Origin: Microcoleus vaginatus HSN003
Lineage (GTDB): Bacteria; Cyanobacteriota; Cyanobacteriia; Cyanobacteriales; Microcoleaceae
Direction: 5' to 3'
NCBI RefSeq assembly: GCF_022701255.1
Contig: NZ_CP031705.1
Coordinates: 3,341,001 to 3,405,000, forward strand
Length of the DNA stretch: 64,000 nucleotides
In this document: positions 17,845 through 27,366 of the stretch, one piece after another
How positions within the stretch are numbered: the stretch's first letter is position 1
Layout of the letters: every line of letters starts with the position of its first letter
Translations under genes and position numbers: made by a program
The notes under the pieces: model-generated
The model's database searches: none
Seen by the model: only the letters and a program-made list of their open reading frames with translations
What the model was told of the DNA's origin: nothing

Positions 17845-18132
17845 GCAAATTCTGCAACTTTTCAGCTTCCAGCGGGAGAGTTCAACAATCAAAAACTCTA
17901 CACACTTAATTCTGACGGGAACCAGCTAAATCAACTAGATTCTCGGCTAAAACCGTCGGAAGTTTCAGAATTAGCTTGGTCTAGTGACAGCCAGCAAATC
18001 GCTTTTATATTTAACGAAATCCAAGGAGAAAAAAGCAACTTGTATGTAATTAATCGCGATGGTTCGGTCTTGAATAAATTGACAAACGACCAGGATTTGA
18101 ATGCTAGCCATCCGGTTTGGCAACCGCAGTAA
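17845..18132 (+). pseudogene. C-terminal fragment of a TolB/WD40-like beta-propeller protein
   Basis: The frame encodes FQLPAGEFNNQKLYTLNSDG, then VSELAWSSDSQQIAFIFNE and NLYVINRDGSVLNKLTND, ending ASHPVWQPQ and a stop. This is about two blades of a TolB-type propeller (W.D..IAF....... LY..N.DG). There is no start codon or upstream blades; the 5' side is palindromic repeat sequence. The gene looks truncated by, or fused to, the repeat element. A functional product is unlikely. Confidence 0.6.
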
Positions 18133-18273
18133 AGTTAAGATCCACAATATGCTGTAGGGGTGGGTTTTAGCACAGATAAACCCAGAACGGCGGGCTACAT
18201 TTGCACCGCCTTGGAGCGAAAGCAGGTTACGGGACAAGAAAGCATCCACCAAACTCAACACACAAAACTATTC

Positions 18274-19938
18274 TCAAATTGGGGAAGATGCAATAATTTT
18301 TTTCTCCTTTAATGGCTGGTGAACTTGCAATTCATTTGACTCAACTTCCTGGTGTTTTTCATCCTGCACCTGTTTATCAATTTTGGGCAACTTTAAAATC
18401 GCCCCAGCTAAAACCCAATAATACACGGACACTGGATCTACATCCAGCGGATAGTATTGAGTATTGATCGTAATAAATGCAACAAACACCCAAAAACTAG
18501 CTCCGTAACTCCGCAAACTTTTATCCTTGACAGATCGGTAAGCTCTAAAAGTTAGAAAAGCTAAGTGTAAAAGCATGAGCTGAAAACTAATCATTCCCGG
18601 ATAACCGAGTTCGTAGATCAACTTAGGTTGGAAAGTTTCAATTAGCTGCGTGGTTCCAAATATTCTCGTTGAATTAGTCGCTCGTCCCACACCTCTACCG
18701 AGAGGTTTGTCAATGATAAAATTGTTGCTCTGCTCGAACTGATTAAAGAGAAACTGCTGGGGCGGTGCAGCATTCCAGCGACTCACAAAACTCTCCCAGC
18801 GCTGCTCCATAATTCCCGGGTTAATGGCTGCACCGACAAACAGCAGAATCGCCAGTCCTGCACCGATGGGAATAAATCGTTTTAAATTAACTAATTGACC
18901 GGTCAGGACTAGCAGGATTGCGGTAGCAACTGGAACCATAACTAAAGCAGCTCTTTGACCGGAAATAACTGCATTGGCAAATACTAAAGCCATGCCAAAT
19001 AAACCGATAAGTCGCCACCAGAATGAAGGATCGCAAAAGGCAGAAGCAAAGGTTAAAAAAGCATTAGAAATTAAAAACCACGCCCACTGCCAAGGCGCGA
19101 CAAAAGTTCCCGGCAAGCGCACAAACTTGACTTCTGGACTAAACACCAAAGAACCGCCGACAAAACATCTAGCTTCCAGCGTTGCTTTATATAATTCTGC
19201 TCCGGTCATTCCTCTGGTTCCCGCACACTTTCCACTTTGCAGCAACAGGTACTGAATCAAACCGAGGAGGCAGCAAACGATCGCCAAAACGATGTGCATT
19301 CGACTAAAAAATACCAAATCCTTCTTAGTGCGGAGCAGATAATAGGTACAGGCCATCAGCGGTATGTAACCTATCAATACTTTTAAGCCGAGAATTCCTT
19401 GCAGAATTGGTTTGTCGCCCTTCATAGGGTTGAGCTGCATCTCCCCGTTCACAAAAATCAAAGTCAGCATTGCCATCATCAACAGGATGCTGAAGGTAGA
19501 AACCATTTCTTTGGGAATGAAGACGGGCAACTGTTTCTTTTTGCAGCTTTGAATTAGGGCGATGAGAGCTGGTATGTAGAAAGCATCTTTGGCTACTTGA
19601 AATGCAGCATTCCCGCCACCAATTGCGTAAGTAATTGTGCCACTGAAAGGCAGGTAAATTAGAAAAGTCCACAAAGCTTGACGGGGGTATTTGTAGGAAA
19701 GCAGCAAGATGGCTGCGGCTGCGCCTCCTGCAATAGCAATCTTAGGGCCGGCTACGAACAACAGGGGAATGCTGAGAGCAACGGTGACTAAGCAGCTTAT
19801 GGCGATCGCCTGCACCAGTTCATTGCGCTTTTCGGAAATTTTGCGTTTTTGTGCAGCTACTTCTTTTTTGCTTAGCGCTGTTGTTTTTTCGCTGTGCTTG
19901 TGTTTGGATTTCTTGGATTTGCGCTTGGTTTTCAACAT
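18274..19938 (-). CDS. O-antigen polymerase/ligase-like membrane protein
   Basis: From the ATG at 19938 the protein is 554 residues, with a basic cytoplasmic N-terminus (MLKTKRKSKKSKHKH) and about eleven membrane segments starting near residue 45. The late hydrophilic region with FEQSNNFIIDKPLGRGVGRATNST, then IYELGYPGMISFQLMLLHLAF, is typical of the O-antigen ligase (Wzy_C) family, which polymerises or transfers glycans in the periplasmic leaflet. The open frame continues 74 codons further upstream, but that extension (SSFFPPSS-type residues) is a translation of the polypurine heptamer repeats and should not be counted. It is isolated from other polysaccharide genes. Confidence 0.78.
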   Translation of the reverse strand: MLKTKRKSKKSKHKHSEKTTALSKKEVAAQKRKISEKRNELVQAIAISCLVTVALSIPLLFVAGPKIAIAGGAAAAILLLSYKYPRQALWTFLIYLPFSGTITYAIGGGNAAFQVAKDAFYIPALIALIQSCKKKQLPVFIPKEMVSTFSILLMMAMLTLIFVNGEMQLNPMKGDKPILQGILGLKVLIGYIPLMACTYYLLRTKKDLVFFSRMHIVLAIVCCLLGLIQYLLLQSGKCAGTRGMTGAELYKATLEARCFVGGSLVFSPEVKFVRLPGTFVAPWQWAWFLISNAFLTFASAFCDPSFWWRLIGLFGMALVFANAVISGQRAALVMVPVATAILLVLTGQLVNLKRFIPIGAGLAILLFVGAAINPGIMEQRWESFVSRWNAAPPQQFLFNQFEQSNNFIIDKPLGRGVGRATNSTRIFGTTQLIETFQPKLIYELGYPGMISFQLMLLHLAFLTFRAYRSVKDKSLRSYGASFWVFVAFITINTQYYPLDVDPVSVYYWVLAGAILKLPKIDKQVQDEKHQEVESNELQVHQPLKEKKIIASSPI

Positions 19939-19944
19939 ATAGCA

Positions 19945-20110
19945 GAAGCAAGAAGGAAGAGGGAAGAAGGAAGATGGAAGAGGGAAGATGGAAGAGGGAA
20001 GAAGGAAGATGGAAGATGGAAGAGGAAGAGGGAAGAAGGAAGATGTAAGAGGGAAGAAGGAAGATGGAAGAGGGAAGAAGGAAGATGGAGGGAAGAAGGA
20101 AGATGGATTT
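19945..20110. repeat. Polypurine heptamer tandem repeats (GGAAGAA/GGAAGAT)
   Basis: About 165 bases of imperfect 7-nt units (GAAGGAA, GAAGATG, GAAGAGG) with almost only purines on the + strand. It sits immediately upstream of the O-antigen-polymerase-like gene and generates spurious open frames on both strands. The same unit occurs at several other places in the window. Confidence 0.9.
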
Positions 20111-20466
20111 AGTTGCCTAAGAGAGAAAGAAGAAGCAATCGAGCCCTTATGTTTGTGCAATTAAGAACGTCCTCCCGTGAGGGCAGTTCCTATAATTTTT
20201 ATAAGGCACTTATTATGTAAAAGGCGGAAGACACTCTGATGTAGAAGGCAGGAGATGTAGAAGGTAGAAGGCAGAAGGAATAGAAGCGAACAGATTTCGG
20301 CAGATGTGGTTACTTATTCTTAAAGTCAAGATGAGAAAAAGTCTCGATCGAGATTGTGGGTGCGAGGCTGGCACAACTTACGCTCGCGAACTTGTAGAAT
20401 ATAACTGCTGCATCTATAATGTACAAATCTAGAAAAAATAATTTTAATCGATCGGTGAAACAGAAT

Positions 20467-21168
20467 ATGAAATTAACAAAATTTGTATCGATCGGCATTG
20501 CCATATTTTTAGGAGCAAGCGCGAGCGTATTATCTAGCAGCAGTAGAGCATTAGGGGCCGAAAAAGTTGTCCTCACATTTGGCCCGATCAGACAAGCCAT
20601 CGATATCAGCGACTTAGAAGAATTTGCTAAAAACGGCACGACGACGCCAACCATCCAACAAATTATCCGGTTCTCCAAAATGGACGCGCAAATACTACGG
20701 GGGTTCATGGGTTTAGAAATTGGTTTAAAGCCTGCTAATCTGGCTAGGGTAGTTTACAGCACCCCGGGAGAAAAAATCACTGACGACATCGGTCAAGCCA
20801 TTCGGACTCAGCGTCGCACAGAAAGCGGGAAAGCTCTGCGGGCAGCGGTGATGCTGGCATCCGGTGATGACGGTAAGGTATCGCTGCTGGAAATCCTGAA
20901 AAAGTATCCTCTCAACGAGGTTTACGTAGATGTGGCCAGCGTTCGCACCGCTGTTGGGAGAGTTCAGAGTATAGCCGGAACTCTGCAAAGCCTGCTTCAA
21001 GATGTGAGGCGATCGACAACTCGCACCACTGAAACAAATCCCACCGAAAGTCCGATCGAACCTCGCCGCAGCGTGCAGCCAACCACTCCGCCTCCAGCGC
21101 CGCGCCGCGCCGCCCCCTTGCCAGCACCCGCACCGCAGCCTGTGGCGCCGGTCAGAGGTCTTTGGTAA
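20467..21168 (+). CDS. Secreted DUF1400 domain protein
   Basis: The ATG at 20467 gives 233 residues with a clear signal peptide (KLTKFVSIGIAIFLGASASV, then SRALGA-EKV as a likely cleavage region). Residues 30-160 match DUF1400, a helical domain usually found in front of alpha/beta hydrolases in cyanobacteria (VVLTFGPIRQAIDISDLEEFA, DIGQAIRTQRRTESGKALRAA). Here no hydrolase domain follows; the tail is Pro/Arg/Thr-rich (PTTPPPAPRRAAPLPAPAPQ) and may span or contact the cell wall. An upstream ATG at 20419 would add 16 residues before the signal peptide. The protein should act in the periplasm; its activity is unknown. Confidence 0.8.
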   Translation: MKLTKFVSIGIAIFLGASASVLSSSSRALGAEKVVLTFGPIRQAIDISDLEEFAKNGTTTPTIQQIIRFSKMDAQILRGFMGLEIGLKPANLARVVYSTPGEKITDDIGQAIRTQRRTESGKALRAAVMLASGDDGKVSLLEILKKYPLNEVYVDVASVRTAVGRVQSIAGTLQSLLQDVRRSTTRTTETNPTESPIEPRRSVQPTTPPPAPRRAAPLPAPAPQPVAPVRGLW

Positions 21169-21256
21169 AAAAAATCATAAATGTGTCCCAAAGGCGGGTT
21201 GAAGCGGCTGCTGTGGCATTCTGCCCACACTTTTGAGACTACACCCGCCCCCGCCC

Positions 21257-21294
21257 TAGTCCTATCCCAACCCCCAAAAGGGTTAGGACTTTTG
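21257..21294 (+). terminator. Probable terminator after the DUF1400 gene
   Basis: AGTCCTATCCCAACCC and GGGTTAGGACTTTT form an imperfect G/C-rich hairpin followed by a short T run. The position, 90 nt after the stop and just before the convergent sucD end, suits a terminator serving both directions. The stem is not perfect. Confidence 0.45.
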
Positions 21295-21312
21295 TGAAAA
21301 CTCCCAAAGCAA

Positions 21313-22208
21313 TCAATTTTTCTTTAGCAATTTTTTGAGCAACTTAGGAATCTCTGAAGGTCGAGCCGCCACAGGTATGTCCGCCTCTTCAAAGGCAGCC
21401 ATTTTGTTTGGGGCCGTAACTCCAAAGGCTTTCTGGGCAGCCGCCCGAGAACTGATCAGGATGCCGGCGTGGCCCAAAGACGGCCCCTTGGGAGCGTAGC
21501 GGCCGGCCAGATAAGCAACCACGGGTTTGTCGATCGCCGAGGCGATGTAAGAAGCAGCAGCTTGTTCACTCCACCCGTCAACTTCCCCCACCAAAACCAT
21601 CGCTTCCGTACTGTCGTCTTCGTCCAAAATTTGCAGCCACTGCATAAAAGAAGAACCGACAATCGCGTCGCAGCCAATACAAACCGCCATCGACTGTCCC
21701 AACCCAGCCTCCGTCAGTTCTAGGGCAACTTCGTAAGTCAAAGTGCTGCTGCGGCTGATCACTCCCACCGGGCCGGGAGTGTAAAATTCCTTGGGGTGAG
21801 TTCCCAGCAGGAGTTTGTCGGGCACAATAATCCCCGGACCGTTGGGCCCGATTACCAAAGTTTCGGTGGCCTCTGCTTTTCTGACTAAGTGCACCATATC
21901 CAGAGGAGGCACTCCCCCAGTCACGATCGCGATTTGCCGAATTCCTCCGGCGATCGCTTCTAGAGCCGCATCCAGCACCGAGTAAGCATCTACCAAAATT
22001 ACCGCAGTGTCAACGTGACCCACTGCCGCCACTGCTTGTTCTACCAAATCAAAAATCGGAATTCCCTCCACTTCCAGCCCCCCCGACCGGGACTGACACC
22101 GGCGACTACATTCGTGCCGTATGCTTTCATCATCAGGGCGGCGCGGGTGGACGCGGGAGATTCTGTAATGCCCTGTACTAGGACTTTGCTTTCAGGAGTT
22201 AAATTCAT
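21313..22208 (-). CDS. sucD: Succinate-CoA ligase alpha subunit, frameshifted near the N-terminus
   Basis: SucD pairs with SucC to interconvert succinyl-CoA and succinate with nucleotide phosphorylation. The main frame covers EGIPIFDLVEQAV to the end and holds the CoA-binding fold (TGGVPPLDMV), GPNGPGIIVPDK and the active His in SLGHAGILIS. The first 42 codons, from the ATG at 22208 (MNLTPESKVLVQGITESPAS to VSPGRGG), are in a different frame. The frames meet at a run of seven C on the + strand (22078-22084); one more base would restore a continuous 298-residue protein. It may be a homopolymer sequencing error or a real mutation. It lies 83 nt after sucC in the same operon. Confidence 0.85.
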
Positions 22209-22291
22209 TTTTTCCCACTTGACACTCGATCTGTAAAAAGCAGAAGGCCTTCATCTGTACAGAAATCTCATTGTTTGCCGATCAACTGCCG

Positions 22292-23521
22292 CTACTTGAC
22301 GGAGGATACAGAAGCGGCCGCGGCCTCATCCAAAGTGCTAGCTAGCTGCACCGGCAACTGTCCCAAACGCTTTTTAACAGCATCAGCATCGATCTCTACC
22401 AGCCGCAGCACAACTTGGATGTGGCGGTTAGCGCGAGCTTTCCGTTCCAAATAGCCGGTTACTGCGGCGATTATTTCCTCCGTCTTGGAGGCGCTGCCCA
22501 AAATATTTACAAGTATCACCTTAACGCTTTTATCCTGAGCGACTAACTCCAGACCCAAATCCACGCGATCGCGCAGGGCATTTGCTGCATCGTAGCGGTC
22601 TAGGGAACCAATATTCACAAAATTAGCTGGTTTTCCTCCTTGGTGGGTTACAGCATCTAGAGTTGCCATTGTCAGGCCCACTCCGTTGCACAAAATCGCG
22701 ATATTCCCGTCTAGTTCTATTAATTGCAGGGATTCGGAATGCGAGAGTGGGGATTTAGATTTGGGGTCAAACTCCGGCGACTGCTGAGGCTTCGAGTGCG
22801 AATGGGAGCGATCGCCAGGGGCATGGAGACTTCTCCTTTCCCGTCCCAGCCCGCTGCTTTGCCTCTTCTCCGAGAGTGTGGCCAAATCTGGATGTCGCCC
22901 CAAGGCATCGTTGTTGGCGGTGACTTTACCGTCTAAAGCCATTACCTCTCCCGTCGGACTGATGCCGAGAGGATTGATTTCTACTAAATCTAAATCTTTT
23001 TCGACAAACAGCCGGTACATTTTTTCGACAATGGTGCTCACCGATTGAATCAAGTCTCCCTGCAATCCCATTTTCAGCGTGAGACGCCTCGCGTAGAATG
23101 GGGAAAATTCTTGATCTACGGCAACTTGCTGCATTTGCTCGATCGACCCTTCGACATCCATACCTCCTTGTCTCGATCCCAGAAGCACCGGGCGGCGGGC
23201 TACGGGGTCTAGGAGTACCGCTAAGTACAATTCTTGGTCGGCGTTGTACTTTGCTTCTGCCAGCAGGACTTGGGGATATTCATCCTCGATCGGCAAATTA
23301 AAAATTGTTTGAGCCGCTGCTACTGCATCGATCGTATTTTCCACAAACTTGATACCGCCCGCCCTGCCCCGTCCCCCAGCCCGCACTTGCGATTTTAGTA
23401 CAACTGGGTAGGGAATTTTCAGTCCTTTGAGGTCGGCGGGATTGTCAATCCGCTGCGACGGCAAAATCGGTATTGCCATCTGTCGAAATAAAGATTTAGC
23501 TTGGTACTCTAACAAATCCAT
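22292..23521 (-). CDS. sucC: Succinate-CoA ligase beta subunit with a linker insertion
   Basis: The ATG at 23521 gives MDLLEYQAKSLFRQMAIP, the standard N-terminus of the ATP-grasp beta subunit; a TTG two codons upstream is less likely. Family blocks include LKSQVRAGGRGRAGGIKF, LVEINPLGISPTGEVMALDGKV and, in the CoA-ligase half, GNIAILCNGVGLTMATLD and KVILVNILGS. Between these halves, after NDALGRHPDLATLSEK, about 42 extra residues rich in Ser, Arg, His and Pro (SSGLGRERRSLHAPGDRSHS and onward) have no match to the family as I know it. The insertion keeps the frame and sits at the interdomain linker, so the enzyme may remain active. Confidence 0.9.
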   Translation of the reverse strand: MDLLEYQAKSLFRQMAIPILPSQRIDNPADLKGLKIPYPVVLKSQVRAGGRGRAGGIKFVENTIDAVAAAQTIFNLPIEDEYPQVLLAEAKYNADQELYLAVLLDPVARRPVLLGSRQGGMDVEGSIEQMQQVAVDQEFSPFYARRLTLKMGLQGDLIQSVSTIVEKMYRLFVEKDLDLVEINPLGISPTGEVMALDGKVTANNDALGRHPDLATLSEKRQSSGLGRERRSLHAPGDRSHSHSKPQQSPEFDPKSKSPLSHSESLQLIELDGNIAILCNGVGLTMATLDAVTHQGGKPANFVNIGSLDRYDAANALRDRVDLGLELVAQDKSVKVILVNILGSASKTEEIIAAVTGYLERKARANRHIQVVLRLVEIDADAVKKRLGQLPVQLASTLDEAAAASVSSVK

Positions 23522-23858
23522 TATCAATTACGGGTGACGGGTAGTTGGCAACAAGCAATTCGTCCTAATTGGCAATTCATAATTAATAGATAGTAATTGG
23601 TTTTTTGTCAAGTTAAAAGTTAAAAATTATCGCTTTTGTCTTTTAATTTTTGACTTTTGTATTGCCGATTACTTATTCCCTATTAGCGCTCGCCGCTCAC
23701 CTATTACCTAAGCTGTTTCAAAGTGTTTTTTTCTCGGAATTGCCAAATTTTACTCTTAGGGTCTGGCGGGGAGATATTGGGCGAGCGTTGGTGTTTTTTT
23801 GTCGGGGAAAATCTTCGGACGTTCGGCGATAATGTGCCGAGATATTTCGGCGAATTGT

Positions 23859-25376
23859 TTACTGGATGCTATTAACAGCGCCTTGATGGACGGTTTTGAC
23901 CCATTTGAGCCGCTTGGGCCGTAGCGCAATCCGAGCCGTCACAGTCCCTACCAGCAGCCAGTGGAACATATACACAGTACCCCGCAGCGTTTGCAGCAAG
24001 GTGACAAAAACTCGCCTTACGTCAAATTTGGTCTCTTTGCGAGTGCGGCGCAAACCGACAAACATTCCCACCACCGACAATGTAAGGGTCATAAAAGTTA
24101 TGGGACTGGCGATCGGCATCCGGCGCAGCGCAATTGACATCACAAAGTCGGGTAGCGCTACTGTGGGTAAGAAATATTGAGATACCCAAAATCCAAATAA
24201 ATCCCAAGTTTTCCCAGTTCCCATGCGGTTCCGCAAAATTAGCCGCCAGTAGTCAAGATAACGCTGATAGCCACCTTCTGCCCAGCGATTGCGCTGGTGC
24301 CACAGAGCGCGAGGGTTAGTGACTCCTTCTTCTGACACGGCTGGGAAAGCGAGAAATTCAATGTCCCATCGGTCTAGGTGCAGCCTCACAGTCAAATCCA
24401 GGTCGTCGGTAATCGTCTCCTCGTTCCAGCCTCCGCAGCTTTCCAAGGCGGTGCGACGCATGAATTGGCCGTTACCGCGCAATTCTCCAATGCCGCCGAT
24501 CGCAATCCGCTGCTGCTGGAAAAAACTGTCGAGAGCCATTTCTGCTTCTTGGCCACGAGTCCAAAAATTTACCGAAGCATTGGCGATGGCTTTTCTGACT
24601 TGCACAGCTCCTACTTTTTCTCTATCGAACATCGGCAGCACCCGGCGCAGCAAATCCGGCGTTACCGTCGCGTCGGCGTCAAATATGCCGACAAATTCCC
24701 CGCAAGTCAGCGGCAACACTTGATTCAGTGCTCCCGACTTGCCGCCGCTGGCATTTGCTCCTCTGCGAAATATTTTGAGCTGGGGGTACTTTTTGGTTAG
24801 CTGTTCCAATACTAGCGGCGTGGCGTCGCTGCTGTGATCGTCGATCGCCCAAACTTCGTAGCGGTCGATCGGATAATCTACATTGCAGATGGATTCTACG
24901 AATCGGGCAATCACCGCTTCCTCATTTTTCGCTGCCACCAGCAGCGACACGTAAGGCCAATCCTCTCGACTTTCATCGGCAAGAGGCGGCAGTGCGGGCT
25001 TGGGTTCCGCAAACAACACTCGAAATGCTTGCATCCACAGCAGTCCCGTCAACCCCCACACTACCCACGCACCCCAAGAAATCAAGTGCAGGGCGATCGT
25101 GCCGGCCCAAATCGCAGTCAGCACTGCGGCGGCTTTTCCGCGGCGTCCCCGGTACAGATTTTGAGGAAAAGAGGGAGTTCCCGGCACAGGCACCGCCACC
25201 GGGAGATCTGCTTTTGTTTCCGCGTCAAACACCCTGTCGCCAATGTCTGGTATAGCAAATACTTTGCTGAGCTTCGAGTTCGAGGTCAAACTCTTGAGCT
25301 CTTCTTGAGCTAAATCAGAGATGTCCAAGTTAAGCTCGCTGCGAGCGTCGTTTTCTGGCCAAGAACTCTCCTGCAT
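23859..25376 (-). CDS. Processive family 2 glycosyltransferase, probable monoglucosyldiacylglycerol synthase
   Basis: This 505-residue protein has two N-terminal membrane segments (about 80-125), a GT-A catalytic domain and further membrane segments near the C-terminus. The D,D,D,QxxRW signature is complete: AIDDHSSD, FDADATVTPD, ETITDDLDLTVR and WHQRNRWAEGGYQRYLDYW. That layout matches the cyanobacterial MgdA type, which glucosylates diacylglycerol as the first step of galactolipid synthesis in cyanobacteria, and also cellulose-synthase-like enzymes. Length and single-gene context favour MgdA. It should act at the cytoplasmic face of the membrane. The start ATG is preceded by an acidic, probably disordered 50-residue region. 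Confidence 0.75.
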   Translation of the reverse strand: MQESSWPENDARSELNLDISDLAQEELKSLTSNSKLSKVFAIPDIGDRVFDAETKADLPVAVPVPGTPSFPQNLYRGRRGKAAAVLTAIWAGTIALHLISWGAWVVWGLTGLLWMQAFRVLFAEPKPALPPLADESREDWPYVSLLVAAKNEEAVIARFVESICNVDYPIDRYEVWAIDDHSSDATPLVLEQLTKKYPQLKIFRRGANASGGKSGALNQVLPLTCGEFVGIFDADATVTPDLLRRVLPMFDREKVGAVQVRKAIANASVNFWTRGQEAEMALDSFFQQQRIAIGGIGELRGNGQFMRRTALESCGGWNEETITDDLDLTVRLHLDRWDIEFLAFPAVSEEGVTNPRALWHQRNRWAEGGYQRYLDYWRLILRNRMGTGKTWDLFGFWVSQYFLPTVALPDFVMSIALRRMPIASPITFMTLTLSVVGMFVGLRRTRKETKFDVRRVFVTLLQTLRGTVYMFHWLLVGTVTARIALRPKRLKWVKTVHQGAVNSIQ

Positions 25377-25622
25377 AGGTTACTTGATTCAACCACCAAT
25401 AGTTTTTGATTTTAGATATAAGCATCTACTGTATCAGTTTCTGGACTTTTGTCGAAAGCGGACGGGAGGACAACCAGCGGGTTCGGTGCTTCTACGACCC
25501 TGGTAAACGGGCACTGCATAGAGTATTTGGATTGACTTTTGCTTGCGATCGACCAGGAATATCTGTTAGTTTTTTCTGGGGATATAAACTATCTGTTAGT
25601 AATAATTGTCTGAGGTGGAAAT

Positions 25623-25997
25623 ATGTCTATTCCTCAACTCAAGCCAGCCGATGATAAAGAAGTGAAAGTCTACGCGCCTTTCTGTCAAGAGCCCAGGCGC
25701 AAGTTTTTACCGCACGCTATTGGCCTCTACAAGCTCAAAAGCTTGGAGGGGGCAAGAAAAATTGACGGCGGGGAGAGCGTGCCGTTTGTCGCTAGTTGGA
25801 ATATCTCGTCGCTGCCGATCGATTTAACCCGCTGTCGGGTGTTGTTTGACGGCAATGCTGAACTCAGCTACGAAGTGACTATGCAAAGCTCTGAGTTTGT
25901 TAGTTGCTTAATTGAGGTTCTCCTGACTTTTCAGCGGACTCGTACTGTCGATTTTTCTAAAACGTTTTACCGCAAGCTGATGCGAATGGATGAATAA
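25623..25997 (+). CDS. Conserved hypothetical protein
   Basis: This 124-residue protein (MSIPQLKPADDKEVKVYAPF...) is soluble, with mixed alpha/beta character and no signal peptide or membrane segment. Segments such as FVASWNISSLPIDLTRCRVLFDG and FVSCLIEVLLTFQRTRTVDFS look like a globular domain rather than chance translation. Composition matches neighbouring genes, and a GAGGTGG purine run lies just before the ATG. I do not recognise the family. It is divergent from the MgdA-like gene and followed by a long gene-free region. Confidence 0.65.
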   Translation: MSIPQLKPADDKEVKVYAPFCQEPRRKFLPHAIGLYKLKSLEGARKIDGGESVPFVASWNISSLPIDLTRCRVLFDGNAELSYEVTMQSSEFVSCLIEVLLTFQRTRTVDFSKTFYRKLMRMDE

Positions 25998-26143
25998 CTT
26001 TCACCGCAGCCGCACTCCCAAAAGTCCGCAATTGACAATCAAGTAATTTAATCCGGGGCACCGGGATTGATTCGTGGATCGAGAAAAAAGCTCCTCGCTC
26101 GCGATCGCCAGCCCCCGGATTTACCAGTGGGGTCGCTTTCTTC

Positions 26144-26175
26144 AATCTAAAATCTAAAATCTAAAATCTAAAATC
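26144..26175. repeat. Tandem 8-nt repeat (AATCTAAA)
   Basis: Four head-to-tail copies of an AATCTAAA unit. Simple tandem repeat in intergenic DNA. Confidence 0.85.
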
Positions 26176-26193
26176 GATTGACGGGCGCTATAA

Positions 26194-26249
26194 CTGGCGC
26201 ACCAATAGTGTAACGCCACGACGGCAACATTACATGATTGGTGCGCCAG
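26194..26249. repeat. Small inverted-repeat element, 13-bp perfect ends
   Basis: CTGGCGCACCAAT and ATTGGTGCGCCAG flank 30 nt. The 56-bp unit resembles a miniature palindromic element or the stem of a structured RNA; no protein is encoded. Confidence 0.7.
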
Positions 26250-26382
26250 CCCTATTTGAGAAGCGGAAATAGTAAGTGAGTGGTGGGATCATTCTCAATA
26301 ATCCCTTTGGGGGTCAGCACTTATCCCGATTGCTAAAGTAAATCTACAGCAATTTTCTATTGAGCGTGATACAGATTTCGCG

Positions 26383-26411
26383 TAGGGACTCAGGCAAAGC
26401 CTGAGTCCCTA
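26383..26411. terminator. Strong palindromic hairpin
   Basis: TAGGGACTCAGGC and GCCTGAGTCCCTA are perfect complements around AAA. A short A/T flank on both sides could make it a terminator, although no gene ends nearby on either strand; it may equally be a repeat element. Confidence 0.5.
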
Positions 26412-26843
26412 TTTGTATTTCATCCAATTGAAAACTGCTGTATTTGTTGTGGGACAAGCCCAACAGCCTATTTCGGACATGGGTGCTGTGCGAATGCGTT
26501 CGCGCCGTCCGATTTCGTTCAAATTTTGCGACTCGGTAGCTGAGAGGAAAGCGCTGTAGAGCCACCCAAGCAAAATCAATCTACAGCCCTTGAAGTGCGA
26601 TCGGGCTAGCATCGCAATCAGCCTTTGGGCTGCGGAAATTCCAGCCCAGGCCGCCCGACAATTTAGGTGTTTAGAAGCTAGAAGCCCGCTCCTAAGCAGC
26701 TTATTGCTCGCAGTCCCACCGCTCAGTTTGAACGCGGGCGATCGCACTAATAATTAATAACTAATAATACAACGTATCGATTTTCAATTATATGCAAAAA
26801 TGAGCAGGCAAGCACCGGGCTTTATTCCTACAAAATACCTGTA

Positions 26844-26946
26844 TGATAGCAATCCTAAATGAGTGGGATTTTTTTGACGCCACCCCAACCCTCTCCTTAT
26901 GAAGGGGAGGGGGTAAGAAATTCACAAATGATTTAGGATTGCTATA
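26844..26946. repeat. MITE-like inverted-repeat element
   Basis: The ends TGATAGCAATCCTAAATGA and (T)GATTTAGGATTGCTATA are inverted complements. The interior includes a second G/C-rich hairpin (CCCTCTCCTTATGAAGGGGAGGG). The structure is typical of small non-autonomous cyanobacterial intergenic elements. Confidence 0.65.
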
Positions 26947-27366
26947 TACCAAATACAAACTGCACCAAGCCCTGTCAATAGGTGTTTCTAGTGAAATCAC
27001 CACTTCTACCCGGTTATTTTTATTTTATAAAAGTCGGTAGTAAACTCTAAGTTTAGTAATAAAAATGGCTAAAGATTTTATAATTAAAATCTGTTTTCCA
27101 AGGAATTATGGGCGATAAAAACTTATCAAAAACTGCGGGTAAAACAAACAATTTAAAAACTGCTTTCCCCAAATCAAGTAAAAAGAATGGGAAAAAAAGG
27201 GTTGCGAACAGGTGAATAAAAGTTTACCAAAAAAAAACAATCTGCCCAAAAGCGACAAAATCGAGTATAATATTGCCAACTTGAGTCGCAGTTCAGAAAT
27301 ACTGTAGAAAAAACTAAATTTATTGAAATAGACAGGTGCAAATTGAGGATTGAAGGCGTACCCAAA

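Larger units (their letters stand above)
25998..27342. other. Long gene-free region with several small palindromic repeats
   Basis: No supported gene is seen in these 1345 bases; the short open frames lack protein-like composition. The region holds an 8-nt tandem repeat, two inverted-repeat elements and a terminator-like hairpin (listed separately), plus remnant-looking sequence at 26420-26740. The stretch 27040-27340 is AT-rich and should contain the promoter of the following five-gene + strand run. Confidence 0.6.

Noticed and set aside
19939..20160. N-terminal extension of the O-antigen-polymerase-like protein
   Set aside because: The extra 74 codons translate polypurine heptamer repeats into Ser/Phe/Pro low complexity; the ATG at 19938 gives a normal start.
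26409..26747. Possible gene in the 26.4-26.7 kb gap
   Set aside because: Several short frames are open on the minus strand, but none has convincing start, composition or motifs.
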